From contig JAFTUV010000017.1 in NCBI GenBank assembly GCA_017466065.1, forward strand, positions 124,001 through 188,000: a stretch of DNA of 64,000 nt, in the 5' to 3' direction. The notes under the pieces are model-generated. The model was given only the letters and a program-made list of their open reading frames with translations, was not told where the DNA came from and did no database searches. The stretch comes from Bacteroidaceae bacterium. GTDB taxonomy: Bacteria > Bacteroidota > Bacteroidia > Bacteroidales > Bacteroidaceae. This document shows positions 25,809 through 35,101 of this stretch, in pieces; within the stretch, counting starts at the first letter, position 1, and each line of letters starts with the position of its first letter. The translations under genes were made by a program, and so were the position numbers.

Positions 25809-28800
25809 ATGGAGATAATCGACAATATACACAAAACACTAAAAGAGGATTTAGTTGTAGAGTTGCGCGAGGGCAGTAAACTCTCTATCGCAGCTTCCTG
25901 CTTCTCTATCTATGCTTTTCAAGAATTGAAAGAGCAGCTAAAAGATATTGAAGAGTTACGTTTTGTGTTTACCTCTCCCACCTTTACCACCGAAAAGGCA
26001 AGCAAGCAGAAACGTGAATTCTACATTCCGCGTCTCAATCGTGAACGCAATCTTTACGGCTCCGAGTTTGAAGTAAAGCTCCGCAATGAACTTACCCAGC
26101 GTGCCGTTGCCAAAGAGTGCGCCGAGTGGATAAAGAAAAAAGCCTGCTTCAAGTCCAATCGCACAGGCGAGAATATGATGGGCTTTGCCAATGTCGATAA
26201 TACCTCGTATATGCCATTGAACGGCTTTACAACAGTTGAACTTGGTTGTGAACGTGGCGACAATGCCTATACGATGATAAATAAGCTCGAAGCACCGTTC
26301 TCACAGAGATACCTCTCACTCTTCAATCAGCTTTGGAATGATAGCGAGAAGTTGCAGGTCGTTACCGACGAGGTGATAGAGAATATTTCCAACGCTTACA
26401 AGGAGAACGCGCCCGATTTCCTCTATTTCGTAGCACTTTACAATATCTTCCACGAGTTTTTGGAAGATATTTCCGAAGATGTACTGCCTAACGAGGCAAC
26501 AGGCTTCAAGGACAGCGTTATATGGAACAAGCTATACAATTTCCAGCGCGATGCCTCACTTGCCATAATCAACAAATTGGAGAAGTACAACGGCTGTATT
26601 CTTGCCGACAGCGTAGGTTTGGGAAAGACCTTTACCGCACTTTCGGTAGTGAAGTATTATGAGAGCCGTAACCGCAACGTGCTTGTACTTTGCCCCAAGA
26701 AACTCTATGACAACTGGACTACATACCGCAGCAACTACATAAACAACCCATTGGCGAAAGACCGCTTGCGTTACGATGTCCTTTTCCATACCGACCTATC
26801 GCGTGAACACGGTGTTTCCAACGGGTACGACCTTGACAAGATAAATTGGGGAAACTATGACCTTGTCGTTATCGACGAGAGCCACAATTTCCGCAACGGT
26901 GGCAAGGTTACAACAGATGATGACGGCAACCAACGTGAGAACCGTTATTCTCGCTTGCTTAATAAGGTTATATGCAAAGGAGTAAAGACCAAAGTGCTTA
27001 TGCTTTCGGCCACTCCCGTAAACAACCGCTTCAATGACCTTAAAAACCAGCTGCAATTAGCATACGAGGGCGACAGTTCAAATATAGACGGCCTGCTCAA
27101 TACATCGCGTTCTATTGATGACATCTTCCGTCAGGCACAGGCAGCATACAATCGCTGGGCTCGTATTCCAAAAGAAGAACGAACCACAGCAAAGCTGCTC
27201 CAAGAACTCGATTTCGATTTCTTCGAGGTGCTTGACTCCGTTACAATCGCACGCAGTCGCAGGCACATTGAGCAGTATTATGATACCACCGATATTGGCA
27301 AGTTTCCCAAACGCCTGAAGCCTATCTCGCGTCGCCCACATCTTACAAGCCTTAATTCCGCTATCACATACAACGAGATATACGGGCTAATCAACAGCCT
27401 TAACCTCGCCATTTATACTCCGTCGGATTTTCTTCTGCCGAGTGCAAGAGACAAGTATATGACCTCCGACGGCGACGGCCACAACTTTGCAGGCAAAGGA
27501 ATGTCAGGACGCGAAAAGGGTATCCGTCGCCTTATGGGTATAAATATGCTCAAACGCTTGGAAAGTTCTGTAAACTCATTCCGTCTTACCTTGTCGCGCA
27601 TCGAGGCACTTATAAAAGGCGTTGTAGATAAGATTGAGGTTGCCGAAAGAACTGGCAACAGAGCCGGTGCAGCTGTTGACGATTACGATTTCAGTGCAGG
27701 GCTTGATATGGACGAGCAGAACGATGACATTTTCATCGGTGGCAAGAAGTCGCAAATCCTGTTGGACGACTTGGATTATGTAAAGTGGAAGCACTACCTT
27801 GTACAAGACCTTGAAACATTGCAGTTGCTCCTGATGATGCTTAAAGACATCACACCTCAGTACGACAGCAAGCTGCAACAGCTCATTGAGGACTTGCGCA
27901 ATAAGTTCGCAAATCCCATTAACGAGGGCAACAAGAAGATAATAATCTTTACCGCCTTCTCCGACACGGCTGTATATCTCTATGAGAATTTGGCCGACCG
28001 TATCAAGGAGCGCACAGGGCTTAACGTGGCACTGATTACAGGCGATGTAGAGGCACGAAGCACCGTCAAGCTCCGTCAGAAGCTCGACTTCAATACAGTG
28101 CTTACACTCTTCTCGCCATTGTCAAAGGATAAGGCAACACTCCTTCCGAATGTCAATGAAGAAATAGATGTGCTTATTGGTACAGACTGTATTTCGGAAG
28201 GACAGAACTTGCAGGACTGCGACTACCTCATAAACTACGATATACATTGGAATCCGGTGCGTATTATCCAGCGTTTCGGGCGTATTGACCGAATAGGCTC
28301 AAAGAACGAGGTTGTCCAGCTCGTGAACTATTGGCCGGATATGACACTCGATGAATATATCAACCTCAAAGAACGTGTAGAGGCACGAATGAAAGTATCT
28401 GTTATGACCTCGACGGGCGATGACAACCTGCTTTCGGACGAAGAGAAAGGCGACCTTGAATATCGCCGTTCACAGCTCAAACGCTTGCAGGAAGAGGTTG
28501 TAGATTTGGAAGAGATGAACAGCGGTGTCAGCATAATGGATTTAGGCCTGAATGAATTCCGTCTCGACCTATTGGAGTATATGCGTACCAACCGCGATGT
28601 AGAACACACCCCGTTTGGACTCCACGCCGTTGTGCCCTCTACAGAGAATACACCGCCCGGAGTAATTTATATACTCAAGAATCGTTCCGACGGAGTGAAC
28701 ATCGACCACAAGAACCAACTACACCCATTCTATATGGTGTATGTAAAAGATGATTGTCATTTTTCGGGACAAGCCCTCAACAACACGTCTGAACGAAGTG

Positions 28801-29102
28801 AAGAATCTATTTTTATCAATCATTTACAACCGAAAGAGCTCCTCGACCGTATGCGTCAGTTGTGCAAGCCACACAATACCCCTCATACGGAATTGTGCCG
28901 TGAGTTTAATCGTGTTACTCGTGACGGAAAGAATATGCAGCAATACTCCGATTTATTGGGAGATGCTATTTCTTCCATTATCAATGTGAAGGAAGAAAGC
29001 GATATTGATTCTTTCCTCAGTGGTGTACAAGGCTCGCTCTTCACCGAAGAAATACGGGGATTGGATGACTTTGAGTTAATCTGCTTTTTGGTAATCAAAT
29101 AA
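25809..29102 (+). CDS. SNF2/DEAD-like helicase with degenerate phospholipase-D-like N-terminus, in a type III R-M operon
   Basis: The start at 25809 (MEIIDNIHKTLKED) gives 1097 residues; a longer frame from 25719 overlaps the upstream terminator. Residues 1-190 look like a PLD-like domain (KLSIAASCFSIYAFQELKEQ, ELRFVFTSP) but lack the HxK catalytic motif. The SNF2-type motor follows: Walker A DSVGLGKT (about 266-273), DESH (about 356-359), SATP (about 399-402) and motif VI QRFGRIDRIGS (about 821-831). This is an ATP-dependent DNA translocase or helicase by family. It begins the operon with DUF4391, mod and res and probably helps that system. A REP-like insert (SERSEES) lies at about residues 994-1000. 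Confidence 0.88.
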   Translation: MEIIDNIHKTLKEDLVVELREGSKLSIAASCFSIYAFQELKEQLKDIEELRFVFTSPTFTTEKASKQKREFYIPRLNRERNLYGSEFEVKLRNELTQRAVAKECAEWIKKKACFKSNRTGENMMGFANVDNTSYMPLNGFTTVELGCERGDNAYTMINKLEAPFSQRYLSLFNQLWNDSEKLQVVTDEVIENISNAYKENAPDFLYFVALYNIFHEFLEDISEDVLPNEATGFKDSVIWNKLYNFQRDASLAIINKLEKYNGCILADSVGLGKTFTALSVVKYYESRNRNVLVLCPKKLYDNWTTYRSNYINNPLAKDRLRYDVLFHTDLSREHGVSNGYDLDKINWGNYDLVVIDESHNFRNGGKVTTDDDGNQRENRYSRLLNKVICKGVKTKVLMLSATPVNNRFNDLKNQLQLAYEGDSSNIDGLLNTSRSIDDIFRQAQAAYNRWARIPKEERTTAKLLQELDFDFFEVLDSVTIARSRRHIEQYYDTTDIGKFPKRLKPISRRPHLTSLNSAITYNEIYGLINSLNLAIYTPSDFLLPSARDKYMTSDGDGHNFAGKGMSGREKGIRRLMGINMLKRLESSVNSFRLTLSRIEALIKGVVDKIEVAERTGNRAGAAVDDYDFSAGLDMDEQNDDIFIGGKKSQILLDDLDYVKWKHYLVQDLETLQLLLMMLKDITPQYDSKLQQLIEDLRNKFANPINEGNKKIIIFTAFSDTAVYLYENLADRIKERTGLNVALITGDVEARSTVKLRQKLDFNTVLTLFSPLSKDKATLLPNVNEEIDVLIGTDCISEGQNLQDCDYLINYDIHWNPVRIIQRFGRIDRIGSKNEVVQLVNYWPDMTLDEYINLKERVEARMKVSVMTSTGDDNLLSDEEKGDLEYRRSQLKRLQEEVVDLEEMNSGVSIMDLGLNEFRLDLLEYMRTNRDVEHTPFGLHAVVPSTENTPPGVIYILKNRSDGVNIDHKNQLHPFYMVYVKDDCHFSGQALNNTSERSEESIFINHLQPKELLDRMRQLCKPHNTPHTELCREFNRVTRDGKNMQQYSDLLGDAISSIINVKEESDIDSFLSGVQGSLFTEEIRGLDDFELICFLVIK
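28740..28815 (+). repeat. REP-like element captured inside the SNF2 gene
   Basis: CTGAACGAAGTGAAGAATCT at 28789-28808 matches the core of a dispersed intergenic repeat common in Bacteroidota and other phyla, whose in-frame translation is SERSEES. A TGTCATTTTT-like piece lies shortly upstream at 28755. The reading frame is kept. Confidence 0.5.
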
Positions 29103-29104
29103 CT

Positions 29105-29704
29105 ATGTACGGTCTTCCCATATCCACAGAGCGCAAGAAGCAACTTCCAAAGAAAGCCATCTATGCGAAGTTCGATTTGAAACCCTCACAACGTGAGAGC
29201 TTCGATGCCGACATTGCACGTATTGATATTGTAGCAGTTGTTTCTGCTGCAACTGTTCCGGCTTTGAGTGAGGGTACAGAGATTAAAGAATTCTACATAC
29301 TTGCCGTGCAGATGAAACGCAAGGAGTATGATAGCAAAAATATCGCTTTGCTAACGAAACTCATTCCACAAAAGATGGTGTTTGCCCTGCAATTTGAGGA
29401 GCAAACCCAATTTGCCATATACCATACCAAACTCATTTCATCGGAATGGAAAGCCACTGAAGAAGCCACCCTCTCATTGTCGGGATTGAATCTCGATGCC
29501 GTTTGGGAGAACATTGTAAAGAGCATCGGGCAAATTGAAGTCGAAAGTGGGAATACACTTGCCGAACAAATTACAGCCAATGAACAACGGGCGAAACTTC
29601 TTGCACAGATTGCCACGCTTGAACGCAAAATGGCAAGTGAGAAGCAGCCACGCCGCAAGCGAGAATACTTTGAACAGATTAAGAAATTAAAAAATCAGAT
29701 ATAA
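29105..29704 (+). CDS. DUF4391 protein of the type III R-M-like operon
   Basis: The 199-residue protein matches the DUF4391 family: MYGLPISTERKKQLPKKAIY at the start, an EFYILAVQMKRKEYDSKNIA strand region and a hydrophobic core with FALQFEEQTQFAIYH. The C-terminal ~45 residues are a predicted coiled coil (ANEQRAKLLAQIATLERKM). It starts 2 nt after the SNF2 gene and its stop overlaps the mod start (TAATG). The function of the family is not known to me. Tight coupling on both sides suggests an adaptor joining the SNF2 motor to the methyltransferase or nuclease; this is inference. Confidence 0.85.
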   Translation: MYGLPISTERKKQLPKKAIYAKFDLKPSQRESFDADIARIDIVAVVSAATVPALSEGTEIKEFYILAVQMKRKEYDSKNIALLTKLIPQKMVFALQFEEQTQFAIYHTKLISSEWKATEEATLSLSGLNLDAVWENIVKSIGQIEVESGNTLAEQITANEQRAKLLAQIATLERKMASEKQPRRKREYFEQIKKLKNQI

Positions 29705-31626
29705 TGGAGAAGCTGAAAATGCAGAGCCACGATGTGATAGGCTCGAATACACAGAAGATTGCCCAACTGTTCCCCAACTGCGTAACGGAACGCTTGGGCA
29801 AAGGCGGTAAGCCCGAATTGGCCATCGACTTTGAGAAATTACAAGCAGAGTTATCCAATGAAATCATAGCAGAAGGCGAAGAACGCTATCAGTTCACTTG
29901 GCCCGATAAGCGTGTAGCTGTTCGTTTGGCAAATATGCCTACGACAATGACACTTCGCCCTTGTCGCGAGGAGAGTATGGATTTTGACAACACACAAAAC
30001 CTTTACATTGAAGGCGACAATCTTGATGTATTGAAAGTATTGCGTGAAACATATTTGGGTAAGGTGAAGATGATCTATATTGATCCTCCTTACAATACAG
30101 GCAATGACTTTGTGTATAATGATGATTTTGCTCAAAGCAAAGCAGAATTTGAGGCGCAAAGTGGTCTATTTGATGATGAAGGTAACCGTACGGTAGATCC
30201 TATGGTGCAGAACACCGAAAGCAATGGTCGTTTTCATACCGATTGGCTCAATATGATTTATCCTCGTTTGAAAGTTGCCAAAGACTTACTATCCGGTGAT
30301 GGGGTTATTTTTATTTCAATAGGTGATGCGGAAATAAATAATCTACATAAAATATGCAATGAGATATATGGTGAATCTAATTTTATTGCTAAGGTTGTTA
30401 TTATTACTGGTGCAAATCAGGCTGGAGAAGGTGTCCTTATTCAAAAGAACATAGAATATGTCTTGTGTTTCAGTAAGAACATAAATAACGCTATAATAAA
30501 TCGTGTTGACAAAACTGAAGAATCTTGGCGTAATTTAAATGACGCTCCAACTCCTCTTATAACTCGACCTGATATGGGATATACTATATATTATAATCCT
30601 ACAACAGAAGAGATGATACCTATATTCGATTATGATAAAACAAGATTAAGTTCTAATGACGAAAACATAATTTATTCAACGGATTTAAATCTAGTTAGAA
30701 AAGGATTTGTTCCTGTTCGACCTGGTAAACGAAATGGATCTTTACATAGATGGAGGTGGGGAATAGAAACTTTTAAAGAGCGTATTGCAGAAATTAAAAT
30801 GTTTTCAAACAAAGGAAACTATATTCCTAAATTTATGCAAGGAGGTTTCAATCCACCAAAAAACTATCACAATTTCTCAGGAGGTGCATCTGAATTAAAG
30901 TTACTTTTTGGAGAAAAAACACCTTTTGATTATCCCAAAGGATTAACTTTTCTAAAATACATTGTCAGCATTGGAGCCAAACAGGACTCTATAATCCTCG
31001 ACTTCTTCTCTGGCTCAGCAACAACCGCTCACGCCGTAATGAAATTAAATGCCGAAGATGGCGGTAATCGCAAATTCATTATGGTGCAATTGCCAGAAAA
31101 AACAGACGAGAAAAGCGAAGCCCACAAAGCTGGATATAAGAATATCTGCGAGATTGGCAAAGAACGTATCCGCAGAGCTGGTAAGAAAGTCAAAGAAGAG
31201 GCAGGACTATCGGCTCAAAATCTTGACACCGGTTTCCGAGTGCTGAAACTCGACTCCTCAAATATGGAAGAAGTCTATTACACTCCACAGGAGTTTGAGT
31301 TGCAATCACTCTTTAATGAGAATGTTAAGGCAGACCGTACCAACGAGGATTTGCTTTTCCAAGTAATGCTTGACCTTGGCATAGAACTTTCTGCCAAGAT
31401 TGAATGCAAGCAGATAGCAGGAAAGAGCGTTCACTTAGTAGATGACAACTATCTTGTGGCTTGCTTCGACCGTGATGTAAACGAATCAGCCATTACGGAA
31501 ATTGCCAAGTTGCAACCTATCTATTTTGTTATGCGTGATGCCTCGGCAGCCAATGACAATGTGATAGACAATTTTGAGCAGATTTTTAAGCACTATTCAC
31601 CCGATACTAATTGCAGAATTATCTAA
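29704..31626 (+). CDS. mod: Type III restriction system DNA methyltransferase (Mod)
   Basis: The 640-residue N6-adenine methyltransferase has the type III (beta-class) motif order: catalytic DPPYNTGNDFVYNDDF at about residue 127, then the target-recognition region, then the SAM-binding FFSGSATTAHAVM at about residue 434. The N-terminus (AIDFEKLQAELSNEIIAEGEERYQF) and the C-terminal part (ETDEKSEAHKAGYKNICEI-like) are typical. Mod alone methylates one strand of an asymmetric site; with Res it forms the cleaving complex. The region 30300-30980 is much more AT-rich than the flanks, consistent with a swapped recognition domain. No simple repeat for phase variation was seen. Confidence 0.95.
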   Translation: MEKLKMQSHDVIGSNTQKIAQLFPNCVTERLGKGGKPELAIDFEKLQAELSNEIIAEGEERYQFTWPDKRVAVRLANMPTTMTLRPCREESMDFDNTQNLYIEGDNLDVLKVLRETYLGKVKMIYIDPPYNTGNDFVYNDDFAQSKAEFEAQSGLFDDEGNRTVDPMVQNTESNGRFHTDWLNMIYPRLKVAKDLLSGDGVIFISIGDAEINNLHKICNEIYGESNFIAKVVIITGANQAGEGVLIQKNIEYVLCFSKNINNAIINRVDKTEESWRNLNDAPTPLITRPDMGYTIYYNPTTEEMIPIFDYDKTRLSSNDENIIYSTDLNLVRKGFVPVRPGKRNGSLHRWRWGIETFKERIAEIKMFSNKGNYIPKFMQGGFNPPKNYHNFSGGASELKLLFGEKTPFDYPKGLTFLKYIVSIGAKQDSIILDFFSGSATTAHAVMKLNAEDGGNRKFIMVQLPEKTDEKSEAHKAGYKNICEIGKERIRRAGKKVKEEAGLSAQNLDTGFRVLKLDSSNMEEVYYTPQEFELQSLFNENVKADRTNEDLLFQVMLDLGIELSAKIECKQIAGKSVHLVDDNYLVACFDRDVNESAITEIAKLQPIYFVMRDASAANDNVIDNFEQIFKHYSPDTNCRII

Positions 31627-31646
31627 CGATGAAATATTGTGCAAAT

Positions 31647-31684
31647 GAGAGCAGAGCGAGCTTGCTTGCTATGCCGAGTGCAGC
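31647..31684 (+). repeat. REP-like intergenic element between mod and res
   Basis: A GC-rich, imperfectly palindromic stretch, with core AGCGAGCTTGCTTGCT then ATGCCGAGTGCAGCC, differs in composition from the surrounding DNA. It resembles dispersed intergenic repeats of Bacteroides genomes. It gives the impression of a longer res N-terminus when translated. Confidence 0.4.
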
Positions 31685-31710
31685 CAATATTCTATAAAAA
31701 TGAAATTTTT

Positions 31711-34700
31711 ATGAAATTCAAGTTTAAGATTCAGCAATACCAGACCGATGCCGTAGAAAATACGGTAGCGGTCTTTACAGGACAGCCATCGCACACCTTG
31801 ACCAAATATCGTCTCGATATGGGTAAGCGCAATGGTGAATTACGATATAAAGGTGATGATGATGCATACTGCAATGCCGATATTGAATTGACAGATGCTC
31901 AATTGTTGGATAATATCCGCAAAATACAGAGCAGTAATCTTATTGCTCCAAGCAATTCGCTTACCAAAGGATTAGGGCGAGTGAATCTTGATATAGAAAT
32001 GGAGACCGGTACAGGTAAAACATACGTTTATATAAAAACGATGTTTGAACTGAACAAGCAATATGGTTGGAATAAATTCATAATTGTTGTACCAAGCATT
32101 GCTATTCGTGAGGGCGTGGCAAAGAGTTTCTCTATGCTTGAAGAGCATTTCATGGAGCATTACAACAAAAAAGCACGTTGGTTTGTATATAACAGTTCGA
32201 ACTTGAATGCTCTTGATACATATTCACAGGATGGCGGTATATCTGTGATGATTATAAACACACAAGCATTTGCTGCCTCGATGAAAGAAGGAGGTAAGAG
32301 CAAGGAGAGCCGTATTATATACTCCAAGCGTGATGAATTTGCCAGCCGCAGGCCTATTGATGTCATTTCCGCCAACCGCCCGATAGTTATAATGGACGAG
32401 CCACAGAGAATGGAGGGTGATGCCACACAAACAGGTATCAGGCGATTTAAGCCATTATTTGTGCTCAACTACTCGGCAACACACCGAACGAGGCACGATA
32501 CTATATACGCACTTGACGCTTACGATGCCTTTAAGCATCAACTTGTCAAGAAAATTCAGGTACGTGGCTTTGAGATAAAGAACTTAAAAGGAACAACTGC
32601 ATATCTGTATGTCGATAGCATTATACTCTCGCCCAAGCACCCACCAATGGCGCGTATTGAGCTGCAATGCAAGAATGCTTCGGGAGCTATAAACCGTCAA
32701 GTGAGAAAATTCTCAGTTGGCGACAGTTTAAGAGCAGAATCGGGGCTTGCAGTATATGATGATTATACAATAACGGAGATAAATCCTCGCGGACGAGGTT
32801 ATGTTACATTCCTAAATGGCGAAACGGTTTATTGCGGACAGGTTATTGGTGATAGCAGTGAAGAAGCAATGCAACGTGTGCAGATACGTGAAACCATTAT
32901 CGCACACTTTGAAAAAGAGAAGGAGTTGTTCAATCGTGGCATTAAATGCCTATCATTGTTCTTTATTGATGAGGTTGCAAACTACCGTCAATATGATGAG
33001 GAAGGCAATGAGATAAAGGGCAAATTCCAAAAGATATTTGAAGAGGAGTATGCCCGAATTGTAAATGATTATATTTCTGTATTTGAAACACCATACGACA
33101 ATTATCTGCGTCGTTTCTATCCCTTTGAAGTGCACAAAGGGTATTTTTCAATAGATAAGCGTAGCGGAAGAGTTATTGACAGTAAAATCCCTGCCAGGAG
33201 TGATGTATCGGATGATATTTCGGCATACGAGCTTATTCTCAAAAACAAGGAGCGTCTGTTGAGTTTTGAAGAGCCTACACGCTTTATCTTCTCGCACTCG
33301 GCACTGCGTGAGGGTTGGGACAATCCTAACGTGTTTCAGATATGTACTCTCCGTCATAGCAATTCCACCACAGCCAAACGGCAGGAGGTGGGGCGCGGTT
33401 TGCGTATATGTGTAAACAAGGAAGGTATAAGACAGGACAAAGAGACGCTTGGCGATGATGTACACAACATAAATGTACTCACTGTCATTGCCAACGAAAG
33501 TTATAACGATTTCACTACCGCATTGCAGCGTGAGACACGCGAGGCGTTGCGTGAGCGTGCTGTTATGGCAACTTCCGAATACTTTGCAGGCAAGCGTGTT
33601 AAAGACAACGAAGGTGCAATACATGAAATTACACCGCAAGAGGCAAGTCGCATAATAGTTTATCTTGAAGACAACAATTATATAGACAGCAACGGCTATT
33701 TGACAGCAATATATCATACTGCCTTTGCAGAAAACAGGCTTGTGCCTTTTGGAGAGAAATTGCAGCCGATTGCAGAAGGTGTTACGGCTCTTATACAATC
33801 AATCTTTGACCCGAAAGTGCTTGATGACATGGTTGAAGAGGCTGCTAACAGCACCGACGGCAATGAACTTAATGATAACTTCAACGATGAGCGTTTCCAA
33901 AAACTTTGGAATGAGATAAATCATCAGTATGTATATACTGTGCATTATGACAGCGAAGAACTTATCAAAAAAGTTATTGAAAAATGCAGAACCGATTTGA
34001 CTGTAACGAAATTGCAGTACGTTAAGGTTGTTGGCGACCAGCAGGATGCCGTATCATTCGGCAATACAAAATCTACTACCCGTGAATTGACCGATGTCTG
34101 CACTTCTACCGTTTCATACGACCTTGTGGGTGATATTGCAAAAGGTGCAAGGCTCACCCGTCGCTCTGTCGTGAAGATACTTCAAGGCATAGGCAATCAA
34201 GCGTTGATGTTCAAGAACAATCCCGAAGAGTTTATACGCAATTTGATTAAAATTATACGCGAACAGAAGGCTACGATGATTGTAGAGCATATTACATATA
34301 ATAGGACAAAAGCGGTTTATGATAGCAACATCTTTGTTCCCGAACGAAAGTTGAACATAAATAAAGTGCTTGAAGTACAAAAGCATGTTACTCCATATAT
34401 TGCATTTGACAGCGAGGGTGAACGTGAATTTGCAAAGGCTCTTGACGGAGCAACCGAGGTACATGTGTATGCAAAACTTCCCCGAAAACTAAAAATTCCA
34501 ACTCCTGTTGGCGATTATGCACCCGATTGGGCTATAGTTTTCAATGAAGGAGTTGTACGACACGTGTTCTTTATTGCTGAAACAAAAGGTTCACTCGACG
34601 GTATGGAATTGCGTGGTGTTGAAAAAGCAAAGACTCAATGTGCGAAAAAACTGTTCAATAGCCTTTCTACCTCCACTATAAAATATGGCGTTGTAGATAA

Positions 34701-34737
34701 GTTTGAGAATCTTTACAATATTATCAATGGAGTATAA
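31711..34737 (+). CDS. res: Type III restriction system endonuclease/helicase subunit (Res)
   Basis: The start at 31711 (MKFKFKIQQYQTDAVENT) is chosen because an earlier frame runs through the REP-like repeat. The 1008 residues form a superfamily 2 motor with METGTGKT (about 98-105), MDEPQ (about 228), SATHRTRHD and QEVGRGLRI (motif VI, about 560). The C-terminal PD-(D/E)xK nuclease has SEGEREFAKAL, YAPDWAI and FIAETKG, so the catalytic D, E and K are all present. It translocates or diffuses along DNA and cuts at paired unmethylated sites together with Mod. It ends the four-gene operon. Confidence 0.94.
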   Translation: MKFKFKIQQYQTDAVENTVAVFTGQPSHTLTKYRLDMGKRNGELRYKGDDDAYCNADIELTDAQLLDNIRKIQSSNLIAPSNSLTKGLGRVNLDIEMETGTGKTYVYIKTMFELNKQYGWNKFIIVVPSIAIREGVAKSFSMLEEHFMEHYNKKARWFVYNSSNLNALDTYSQDGGISVMIINTQAFAASMKEGGKSKESRIIYSKRDEFASRRPIDVISANRPIVIMDEPQRMEGDATQTGIRRFKPLFVLNYSATHRTRHDTIYALDAYDAFKHQLVKKIQVRGFEIKNLKGTTAYLYVDSIILSPKHPPMARIELQCKNASGAINRQVRKFSVGDSLRAESGLAVYDDYTITEINPRGRGYVTFLNGETVYCGQVIGDSSEEAMQRVQIRETIIAHFEKEKELFNRGIKCLSLFFIDEVANYRQYDEEGNEIKGKFQKIFEEEYARIVNDYISVFETPYDNYLRRFYPFEVHKGYFSIDKRSGRVIDSKIPARSDVSDDISAYELILKNKERLLSFEEPTRFIFSHSALREGWDNPNVFQICTLRHSNSTTAKRQEVGRGLRICVNKEGIRQDKETLGDDVHNINVLTVIANESYNDFTTALQRETREALRERAVMATSEYFAGKRVKDNEGAIHEITPQEASRIIVYLEDNNYIDSNGYLTAIYHTAFAENRLVPFGEKLQPIAEGVTALIQSIFDPKVLDDMVEEAANSTDGNELNDNFNDERFQKLWNEINHQYVYTVHYDSEELIKKVIEKCRTDLTVTKLQYVKVVGDQQDAVSFGNTKSTTRELTDVCTSTVSYDLVGDIAKGARLTRRSVVKILQGIGNQALMFKNNPEEFIRNLIKIIREQKATMIVEHITYNRTKAVYDSNIFVPERKLNINKVLEVQKHVTPYIAFDSEGEREFAKALDGATEVHVYAKLPRKLKIPTPVGDYAPDWAIVFNEGVVRHVFFIAETKGSLDGMELRGVEKAKTQCAKKLFNSLSTSTIKYGVVDKFENLYNIINGV

Positions 34738-34801
34738 GTTGTTTTACATTTTCAAATAACCGAACAGGGGTTCTGGCAAATCAAGGAGATACGTTCTCCA
34801 C

Positions 34802-34838
34802 GCCCCGATGCTTATTTGCGCCGGGGCTTTTTGTTTTA
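34802..34838 (+). terminator. Intrinsic terminator after the res gene
   Basis: GCCCCG (34802-34807) pairs with CGGGGC (34822-34827), followed by TTTTTGTTTT. It lies 64 nt after the res stop and ends the R-M operon. Confidence 0.75.
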
Positions 34839-34897
34839 TCTCGATGTTATCAACGAGGACAACGGAGATAAAATTGTAGATAAGAATTACAATAATT

Positions 34898-35061
34898 ATG
34901 GCAACAGAAAAAACGAATAGGGGAAAGAGGTGCCGATATTACAAAGATGGTTAGATTAGTGAGGATGGCACTATGGTGACAATTAAACAAAAACGGCTCT
35001 TGGAAATATTCTGAGGCACTTATACAAGGTTAAAATAGAAGAAGTGTACAACTTAAGTTAA
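34898..35061 (+). pseudogene. Frameshifted remnant of a short unknown gene
   Basis: Three overlapping fragments in different frames read like one short protein: MATEKTNRGKRCRYYKDG, then ISEDGTMVTIKQKRLLE, then ILRHLYKVKIEEVYNLS and a stop at 35059-35061. Two frame changes are needed to join them. I do not recognise the product. It fills most of the 34738-35101 gap and lies at the edge of the R-M block, so it may be debris from insertion of the block. The rest of the gap holds only the terminators. Confidence 0.3.
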
Positions 35062-35082
35062 AGTGTACACTTCTTCTATTTT
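35032..35082 (-). terminator. Hairpin terminator after rpsP
   Basis: An 18-bp perfect stem (35032-35049 with 35065-35082) and a 15-nt loop lie 19 nt beyond the rpsP stop on the minus strand. The AT-rich stem ends supply the T-run. Confidence 0.75.
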
Positions 35083-35101
35083 GAGCAATTTACCTCGAAG
35101 G

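Noticed and set aside
31639..31710. Extended N-terminus of Res
   Set aside because: The 24 codons are the translation of a REP-like repeat; type III Res proteins start near MKFKFKIQQYQ.
25809..34737. Assignment of the operon to BREX, DISARM or type I R-M
   Set aside because: No pglX/pglZ, brxL, drmA/B/C or HsdS-like genes are present; the mod and res proteins have clear type III motif order.
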